Assembly: GCA_022424805.1 (NCBI GenBank)
Contig: JAKMGR010000576.1
Coordinates: forward strand, 1 to 11,865
Reading direction: 5' to 3'
Length of the DNA stretch: 11,865 nt
DNA from: Verrucomicrobiales bacterium
Lineage (GTDB): Bacteria > Verrucomicrobiota > Verrucomicrobiia > Verrucomicrobiales > DEV007
This document shows, in pieces, positions 6,609 through 11,865 of the stretch. Every line of letters starts with the position of its first letter. Position 1 is the first letter of the stretch. The position numbers were made by a program, and so were the translations under genes. The notes beneath the pieces were generated by a model. The model searched no databases and was not told the DNA's origin. It saw nothing but the letters and a program-made list of their open reading frames with translations.

Positions 6609-6825
6609 TTTGTGGGGGCGAAAGAGCGCTGTTTTTTAAGGGGGAGCGTTTACCAAACCGATATTTTCGCTGAGCGGGTGGTCTCTCTTTTAGATGGGTG
6701 AGGTGCTTCCATTGAGAAGGATGAGAGGAGCAAACGAATCGAGAATGCTACAGGGCCCGAAAAAGAAATAATGTTGACGGAATTTTCGGGAAAGTATCTT
6801 CAGGAAAGGCTCTGTGATCGAGTGG

Positions 6826-7287
6826 CTATTTTCGCACAATCACACTCGGCCCTTTCACTGCGACTACTGATATCTCAGTATCAGCATTGATGGAGCCTGC
6901 CTCGGCGATGACATCGATCTTTTTCCCATCGATCTTTGCTCGGCCGGAGGGCACAAGGTCGGTCACGGTGATTCCGGTTCTGCCGACGAGGCTGTCTCGT
7001 TCTTCCTTTTTCTCCGTTTCTTCCCCGGATTCGTTTTGAAGAATCAGTTTTCGGGTGAGTGGGAGGCGGTGAAAGTATTTCATCCACCAGCCGAGGACTA
7101 CGAAGCAAAAGACAAGCAATAGCACGGAGGCGATGATGCCCGCGGTGGCACCAAACTTGGCAAAGGTGACGATCACGGTGGCTACGAGCAGGCCAATGCC
7201 AATGACTCCAAGAATACCGCCGGGCAACACCAATTCAGCGAGGATTGCGGCAATCCCGATGATGCTGAGAAAGACGATGAGTGTCAT
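6826..7287 (-). CDS. Short NfeD-like membrane protein
   Basis: A 153-aa protein with three predicted membrane helices at about residues 2-18, 24-43 and 48-69. The second begins after the LPGGILG turn typical of NfeD proteins. A charged linker (80-98, rich in Glu/Lys) leads to a C-terminal OB-fold-like domain from LVGRTGITVTDLVPSGRAKIDGK (about 100-122) to the end. It lacks the N-terminal ClpP-like serine protease domain of long NfeD proteins, so it is the short form. NfeD proteins generally work with stomatin/flotillin partners in membrane organisation or quality control, but no such partner gene is in this window. It starts 45 bp after secA on the same strand and may be co-transcribed. The ATG at 7287 has no Shine-Dalgarno sequence (leader ends CCACTGCCCC). 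Confidence 0.85.
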   Translation of the reverse strand: MTLIVFLSIIGIAAILAELVLPGGILGVIGIGLLVATVIVTFAKFGATAGIIASVLLLVFCFVVLGWWMKYFHRLPLTRKLILQNESGEETEKKEERDSLVGRTGITVTDLVPSGRAKIDGKKIDVIAEAGSINADTEISVVAVKGPSVIVRK

Positions 7288-7332
7288 GGGGCAGTGGAAT
7301 CGGATTTGAACGTTCGCGCGCAGCGTGCCCGA

Positions 7333-10300
7333 TCAGGCTTTCCCGCAGCATTGTTTGAATTTCTTGCCGCTTCCGCAAGGGCAGGGGTCGTTTCGGCCGA
7401 CCTTGGGCTCCTCGCGTTTCACGGTCTTGGGAATCTGAATCTGTGGGCGATCGTCTTCCGGGAGATCTCCACCTCCGCCGGCTGCCATGTCGGAAATGAC
7501 ATCAGGACGGCTCATCTGGATGCCGCGGAGGACGCGGTTGTAGTCATCGGGGCGAGTTGTGGTGCGGAAGAGATTTCCAAGGACTTCGATCTTGATGCGA
7601 TCCATGAGGCCGACGAAAATCTCGTAGGCAGCGTGCTTGTATTCAACGAGCGGATCTTTCTGCGCGTAGCGATAGTTGCTGATGGAATCACGCAAGCTGT
7701 CCATCTCAAAGAGATGCTCCTGCCAGAGTTGGTCGATGCTATGGAGAATGACAAAGCGTTCGAGTCCCTCGACCTGCTCGGGATCTTCGTGATTGGTTTT
7801 GACCTCGTAAGCGGCCTTTGCTTGGTCGATGAGAAAGTCGAGGTTGTCTTCAGCATTGCGTGTCTTAAGCTGCGCTTTGTCCTCGTCTAGAGCGAGAGGG
7901 AAATGCGTGTTGAACGCGAGTAGCGAGGCATCGGTATCCATTTCGCCAGTCTCGGGATCTACGCTGTCGCGAAGAACAGCAGGCATGGCGTCTTCAATAA
8001 TTTCGACGACTAGCGAATGCGGATCTTCGGTGTTGAGAACATCGTTGCGATAGCCGTAGACGACGCTTCGCTGGCTGTTCATGACATCGTCGTATTCGAG
8101 GATGTGTTTACGAGAAAGGTAGTCGCGTTGTTCGACTTTCTTCTGTGCGTTTTCAACGGACTTATTGAGCCATGGGTGCTCCAGCTCCTGGCCTTCTTCG
8201 AGGCCGAAACGCTCCATCATTTTCGTCATCCGTTCGGCGGCACCGAACTGCATCATGAGCTCATCCTCGAAGCTGACGTAGAAAACAGAGGCACCAGGGT
8301 CGCCCTGACGAGAACAACGTCCGCGCAGCTGGCGATCAACACGGCGGCTGCGGTGGCGTTCGGTTCCTATGACCATGAGTCCGCCTTTGTCGCCAACTCC
8401 TCCGCCCAGCTTGATGTCGGTTCCTCGACCGGCCATGTTGGTGGCAACGGTAACGGAGCCAGGCTGGCCGGCTCGGGCGACGATCTCGGCTTCCTGCATG
8501 TGGAATTTCGCGTTGAGAACGGAGTGGGGGATTTTCTCGCGCTTGAGCATTCGCGCCAGTACCTCGGAAGATTCGACGCTCGCCGTTCCGAGAAGAATGG
8601 GCTGCTCTTTGGCGTTCGTTTCTTTCACCAGATCGATAACGGCCTTGTACTTCTCGCGCTGGGTTTTGAAAATTTTGTCGTTGAGGTCGATCCGCGCGAT
8701 GGGGCGGTTCGTTGGCACGATGAGAACTTCCAGCTTGTAAATGTCGTGGAATTCTGCCGCTTCTGTTTCGGCAGTTCCGGTCATTCCGCCGAGCTTCTCG
8801 TAGAGTCGGAAGTAGTTCTGAATCGTAATTGTGGCGTAGGTCTGCGTTTCTCCTTCGATGGTGACGCTCTCCTTGGCCTCGACTGCCTGGTGGAGGCCAT
8901 CGGACCAGCGACGTCCGGCCATTTTACGACCGGTGTTTTCGTCGACGATCATGACACGGTTGTCTTCGACGACGTAGTGCACATCTTTCTCGTAGAGCGT
9001 GTAGGCCTTCATTAGCTGAGAGATGGTGTGCATCTTCTCGGCCTGGGCTGCCATCTGCTGCTGGAGATCAGTTTTGGCTTTTGCCTTTTGTGAATCCGAG
9101 AGGTTTTCATCTCCATCGATAGCGGAGAAAGCATGGGACAAGTCGGGAAGCACGAATGCTTCGGGATCGTCCGGGCTCAGAAACTGGCGGCCTTTTTCCG
9201 TAAGCTCGGCTTCGTGGGCTTTCGGGTCGAGAGTGAAAAAGAGTTCTTCTTTGAGTTCGAAGAGCGCGGTTTTCTGTGGGTCGCGGAAAAAGTCTAACTC
9301 GGCCTTTTCCATAGCTCTTCGAATTTCGGCATCCTCCATGGCGCGGAGCAGGGCGCGGTTTCGAGGCATGCCAAGTTTGAGCTTGTAGTACATCGTTCCG
9401 GCTGCCTCGACATTGCCGCCTTCGAATTCTTTTTTCGCATCGCGTGCGAGATCGTTACAGAGGTTGGTCTGTTTACGATAGAGATTTTGGATCTGTGCCT
9501 TATAGCGATCAAATTGCTGGTCCTGGCGAACTGTAACGGGACCGGAAATGATGAGTGGGGTTCGAGCTTCATCAATGAGCACGGAGTCAACCTCATCGAT
9601 GAGGGCGAAGTAGTGATTTCGCTGCACCTGCATGGAGGCGTCCTGCGCCATGCCGTTGTCGCGCAGGTAGTCGAAGCCAAATTCGCTGGCGGTGCCGTAG
9701 GTGATGTCCTTTTCATACATCTCCCTGCGGAGTTCGCTCGATTGGTCGTTCTGAATACAACCAACGGTGAGGCCGAGCCAGTCAAAGAGGTATCCCATCC
9801 ATTCGGAGTCGCGTCGAGCAAGGTAATCGTTCACGGTGATGACGTGGACTCCCATGCCGGTGAGAGCGTTGAGAAAAACGGGAAGAGTAGCGACTAGGGT
9901 TTTACCCTCGCCGGTGGCCATCTCAGCGATCATGCCACGGTGCAGACCGATACCACCGATGAGCTGGACGTCGAAGTGCACCATCTGCCACTCGACAGGG
10001 TGATCGCAGACGTTCCACTCGTGACCGCAGAGCCGGCGGGCGGTATTTTTTACGACGGCGTATGCCTCTGGAAGAATCTCATCCAGATAGGCAGCACGCG
10101 CCTTGGGGAATTGCTCCTTCAGGTCCGCGAATGTGCGCTGAGCTTTGAGAATATTTTCGACCAGCGCATCATTGTCGAGTCCTGCAAACGTATCGGAAGA
10201 AGCGAATTCTTCTGCCTCTCGATACTCGTCAGCCAGTTTTTCAAACCGCTTTGCCCAGGTAGTCAGCGTTTCGCGGTTTTCGTCAGCAGTGCGACTCCTC

Positions 10301-10506
10301 AGAATCCGGTCGCTGAATGATTCGACACGAAGGTCGTATCTGGCGAGGTGCTCCTTCCACCCGGCAGTCATTGCGCGGAGATCATCGTCCGTCTTCGATT
10401 GGAGATCCTTTTCGATCTTGTTGATCTTCTCGACGATAGGAGCGACCTTTCGGATGACCCGCTGGTTACGGCTTCCGACGATGAGTTTCAGGATCCACTT
10501 GAGCAT
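7333..10506 (-). CDS. secA: Preprotein translocase ATPase SecA, long form with two insertions
   Basis: At 1057 aa this is well above the 901 aa of E. coli SecA. SecA drives unfolded preproteins through SecYEG using ATP. Visible motifs: N-terminal GSRNQR (11-16), Walker A ATGEGKT (197-203), DEVD (304-307), ATNMAGRGTDIKLGGG (688-703) and the arginine-finger motif RGRCSRQGD (728-736). A C-terminal zinc motif C-P-C-x8-C-C uses Cys1042, 1044, 1053 and 1054, preceded by a Gly/Pro-rich flexible linker (about 1003-1036). Compared with E. coli numbering (K108, D209, R577, C885), the offsets here are +94, +95, +156 and +157. So about 95 residues are added before Walker A (mostly 59-140, plus a short one near 161-174) and about 60 in the preprotein-binding region (roughly 345-430). 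Similar insertions occur in Bacteroidetes-type SecA. The leader is pyrimidine-rich without a Shine-Dalgarno sequence. TATATT at 10540-10535 could be a -10 box, but no good -35 box is present. parA ends 117 bp upstream on the same strand. Confidence 0.98.
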   Translation of the reverse strand: MLKWILKLIVGSRNQRVIRKVAPIVEKINKIEKDLQSKTDDDLRAMTAGWKEHLARYDLRVESFSDRILRSRTADENRETLTTWAKRFEKLADEYREAEEFASSDTFAGLDNDALVENILKAQRTFADLKEQFPKARAAYLDEILPEAYAVVKNTARRLCGHEWNVCDHPVEWQMVHFDVQLIGGIGLHRGMIAEMATGEGKTLVATLPVFLNALTGMGVHVITVNDYLARRDSEWMGYLFDWLGLTVGCIQNDQSSELRREMYEKDITYGTASEFGFDYLRDNGMAQDASMQVQRNHYFALIDEVDSVLIDEARTPLIISGPVTVRQDQQFDRYKAQIQNLYRKQTNLCNDLARDAKKEFEGGNVEAAGTMYYKLKLGMPRNRALLRAMEDAEIRRAMEKAELDFFRDPQKTALFELKEELFFTLDPKAHEAELTEKGRQFLSPDDPEAFVLPDLSHAFSAIDGDENLSDSQKAKAKTDLQQQMAAQAEKMHTISQLMKAYTLYEKDVHYVVEDNRVMIVDENTGRKMAGRRWSDGLHQAVEAKESVTIEGETQTYATITIQNYFRLYEKLGGMTGTAETEAAEFHDIYKLEVLIVPTNRPIARIDLNDKIFKTQREKYKAVIDLVKETNAKEQPILLGTASVESSEVLARMLKREKIPHSVLNAKFHMQEAEIVARAGQPGSVTVATNMAGRGTDIKLGGGVGDKGGLMVIGTERHRSRRVDRQLRGRCSRQGDPGASVFYVSFEDELMMQFGAAERMTKMMERFGLEEGQELEHPWLNKSVENAQKKVEQRDYLSRKHILEYDDVMNSQRSVVYGYRNDVLNTEDPHSLVVEIIEDAMPAVLRDSVDPETGEMDTDASLLAFNTHFPLALDEDKAQLKTRNAEDNLDFLIDQAKAAYEVKTNHEDPEQVEGLERFVILHSIDQLWQEHLFEMDSLRDSISNYRYAQKDPLVEYKHAAYEIFVGLMDRIKIEVLGNLFRTTTRPDDYNRVLRGIQMSRPDVISDMAAGGGGDLPEDDRPQIQIPKTVKREEPKVGRNDPCPCGSGKKFKQCCGKA

Positions 10507-10623
10507 GTTAAAAAGAGAAATTTAGGAAGAGGAAAATATAGGGCATGTGCCGTGATTTTCAGTCACTTTTGCGTGTGATTACGAAAGGCATGAGCTAGTT
10601 CAAAATTGGGCAGGGGAATGTAA

Positions 10624-11391
10624 TTAGGAATGCCGGGCAATAAACTCGTCGGCGAGGGCACGGTAGGCAACTGCGCCGGCGCAGGTTGGTGCGTAGTCAA
10701 TAACGGTTTGCCCATAACTGGGTGCTTCTCCGAGCCGGATGTTGCGCGGAATTACCGTGTCGTAGGTCACTTCGGGGAAATATTCGCGAACGTCATTGAT
10801 GACCATGGCAGAAAGATTGGTGCGGCTGTCGGCCATTGTCATGACGATGCCTTCGAGAACGACTTCGGAGTTTGCTCCCGAGTCGCGGATCTGCTGGTGG
10901 ACGCCAACGATCTTCGATAGTCCTTCCAGGCCAAAATATTCGCACTGCAGCGGCACGATGAGTTCGTCCGCTGCTGCGAGCGCGGAAGTCATGAGGACAC
11001 CCAGTGATGGCGGGCAATCGATGAGGATGTAGTCGGCAATTTCGGTTGCCTTGAAGGGCTCGAAGAGATTGCGAAGTCGGACAAGGTGGTCATCTTCCTT
11101 GGCCATTTCGATTTCGCAGCCCGCGAGATCCATGTCACAGGGGATAATGGAAAGATTATCGTATTTTGTGGGCACCACGAGATCAGCAACTTCCCCGCCG
11201 CCGATCAGCGATTGATAGATGCTGGGATGTTCGCCCGGTGTGAAATCGAGAGCACTGGTCGAGTTGGCCTGCGGATCGAGGTCGAGCACGATGACTCTCT
11301 GCCCTTTTTCGGCGAGACAGGCTCCAAGATTCACAGAAGTGGTCGTCTTTCCGACGCCGCCCTTCTGGTTCGCGATAGCAATGATTTTCAT
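10624..11391 (-). CDS. parA: ParA/Soj-type chromosome partitioning ATPase
   Basis: A 255-aa MinD/ParA superfamily ATPase of typical chromosomal Soj length. The deviant Walker A motif is KGGVGKTT (10-17), with the signature Lys10. Walker A' is DLDPQANST (37-45), and the DCPPS motif follows DYILI at about 124-128. There is no N-terminal helix-turn-helix extension, so it is Soj-like rather than plasmid type Ia. ParA forms ATP-dependent dimers on DNA that move ParB-parS complexes. The start ATG at 11391 gives the canonical MKIIAIANQKGG beginning, and an in-frame stop lies eight codons upstream. No Shine-Dalgarno sequence is seen; the leader is pyrimidine-rich (CCCCTTTCCCC). Unusually, no parB follows: the next gene in its direction is secA after 117 bp, with no terminator visible between, so read-through into secA is possible. 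Confidence 0.93.
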   Translation of the reverse strand: MKIIAIANQKGGVGKTTTSVNLGACLAEKGQRVIVLDLDPQANSTSALDFTPGEHPSIYQSLIGGGEVADLVVPTKYDNLSIIPCDMDLAGCEIEMAKEDDHLVRLRNLFEPFKATEIADYILIDCPPSLGVLMTSALAAADELIVPLQCEYFGLEGLSKIVGVHQQIRDSGANSEVVLEGIVMTMADSRTNLSAMVINDVREYFPEVTYDTVIPRNIRLGEAPSYGQTVIDYAPTCAGAVAYRALADEFIARHS

Positions 11392-11796
11392 ACGGGGAAA
11401 GGGGTTCGGCCTTCATCACAAGCTTACATCGTAGCGCCTGTCGGGACCGACTGAGAATCTTGCCCGAGTCTGGTGAAGTTGAAAGGGGAAAGTTCGACCT
11501 AACTTGAGAATGATACTGCCGGGAAATCGGACATTTGCGCCCCTTGCTTCTCTTCGAGATGCAGATCCTCCAACACGCTATCGGAGAGTTGATCCGCGAA
11601 GCGAGTCGTCTTGATGGAGAAGTCGTTAGTCAGGGGACGGGTCTCAGCGGGGATTCGAGAAGTGGCAGCAGCCAAACAATACCAAGGGCAATTCTCCCGT
11701 TAATTAGACGATCCCAACTTCCTGAGAACCAGTCTTCCCCTCGTTCGAAGGCATCTAAATCCGAACGCAATTCGCCTTCTCTATCGCCACATCCCA
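11392..11796. other. 405-bp region without a convincing gene, upstream of parA
   Basis: This gap separates the - strand parA from a probable + strand gene. I see no tRNA, intrinsic terminator or clear sigma-70 promoter pair. GTCGG-GA-CCGAC at 11440-11451 is a small dyad about 50 bp upstream of parA and could be an operator, but it is short. Frames on both strands in 11535-11865 are open, yet their amino-acid composition does not decide which, if any, is coding. The promoters of parA and of the gene starting at 11797 should lie here. Confidence 0.5.
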
Positions 11797-11865
11797 ATGA
11801 CAAACGAAGAAACCATTGATTCTCATAGAAATGCATTCGCTCAGGTATTCTTACATCTAGCAGAA
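11797..11865 (+). CDS. Probable start of an unidentified gene, cut by the window end
   Basis: An ATG at 11797 opens a frame that runs to the end of the window without a stop (23 codons, starting MTNEETIDSHRNAFAQVFLH). The composition, an acidic start followed by an amphipathic helix, looks like a genuine soluble protein N-terminus. The in-frame stop upstream is at 11701-11703 and no other ATG lies between, so this would be the start. There is no Shine-Dalgarno sequence, but that is also true of most genes in this window. It would be divergent from parA. I do not recognise the family. A competing - strand frame covers the same DNA, so the call is tentative. Confidence 0.4.
   Translation, partial: MTNEETIDSHRNAFAQVFLHLAE

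Noticed and set aside
6650..6712. 20-codon - strand ORF upstream of hemW (MEAPHPSKRETTRSAKISVW)
   Set aside because: No ribosome binding site, no leader-peptide character, and a length expected by chance.
6756..6790. CCCGAAAA ... TTTTCGGG inverted repeat downstream of the nfeD-like gene
   Set aside because: An 8-bp stem with a 19-nt loop and no U-run on the - strand transcript, so not a credible intrinsic terminator.
6774..6800. TTGACG ... TATCTT, promoter-like on the + strand
   Set aside because: The spacer is only 15 bp and no + strand gene follows; it points antisense into the nfeD-like gene and secA.
8017..9015. 332-codon + strand frame, and a 198-codon one at 7294-7890
   Set aside because: Both are antisense shadows of secA with no recognisable motifs; the secA frame is unambiguous.
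11392..11796. tRNA or other structured RNA near GTTCGA motifs (11494, 11742)
   Set aside because: The flanking bases do not pair as a T-arm and no acceptor stem can be drawn.
11535..11819. 94-codon + strand frame starting at TTG
   Set aside because: The second half is Ser/Pro/Arg-rich, typical of a non-coding frame, and it would overlap the preferred start at 11797.
11630..11865. - strand frame ending at 11630, open to the window edge
   Set aside because: Not listed as a gene because codon use differs from neighbours, no family is recognised, and it conflicts with the more natural + strand start at 11797. Kept as a finding.

Overview
The window looks like chromosomal DNA of a PVC-superphylum bacterium, most likely a Verrucomicrobiota member. 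The pointers are a protein ending in an azurin-type copper domain, a secreted Gfo/Idh-like protein of a type I associate with Verrucomicrobia and Planctomycetes, a very long SecA (1057 aa) with two large insertions, and start sites that mostly lack a Shine-Dalgarno sequence. This is an inference from protein features only. There is no rRNA, tRNA, CRISPR array, insertion sequence or phage gene.

Left part (1-4632, all + strand): a carbohydrate-type oxidoreductase cluster. It opens with the 3' end of a large protein (C-terminal azurin domain), followed 24 bp later by a cytoplasmic Gfo/Idh/MocA oxidoreductase. Two short-chain dehydrogenases follow, the second overlapping the first by 8 bp. After a 162-bp gap holding a degenerate palindromic repeat (CACGAAT / ATTCGTG units) comes a second Gfo/Idh-like protein. 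This one has a Sec signal peptide, and both its dinucleotide-binding loop and the usual catalytic Asp are altered. The substrate of the cluster cannot be read from the sequence.

Middle part (4648-6568, - strand): hemW (radical-SAM heme chaperone) followed 4 nt downstream by a class III-like PPK2 polyphosphate kinase. It converges on the left cluster with only 15 bp between stop codons. The region upstream of hemW carries three tandem copies of a GCAAAGGC-like octamer.

Right part (6826-11391, - strand): parA (Soj-type ATPase), then secA, then a short NfeD-like membrane protein, in transcription order. These are housekeeping functions in chromosome segregation, protein export and membrane quality control. 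No parB or parS is seen. parA is preceded by about 400 bp with no convincing gene, after which a probable + strand gene starts at 11797 and runs off the window.

Most of the window is ordinary core metabolism and housekeeping. I found no clear undescribed defence or mobile system. The best candidates for a second look are the secreted, catalytically altered Gfo/Idh-like protein with its neighbours, the palindromic intergenic repeat, and the start sites that have pyrimidine-rich leaders in place of a Shine-Dalgarno sequence.
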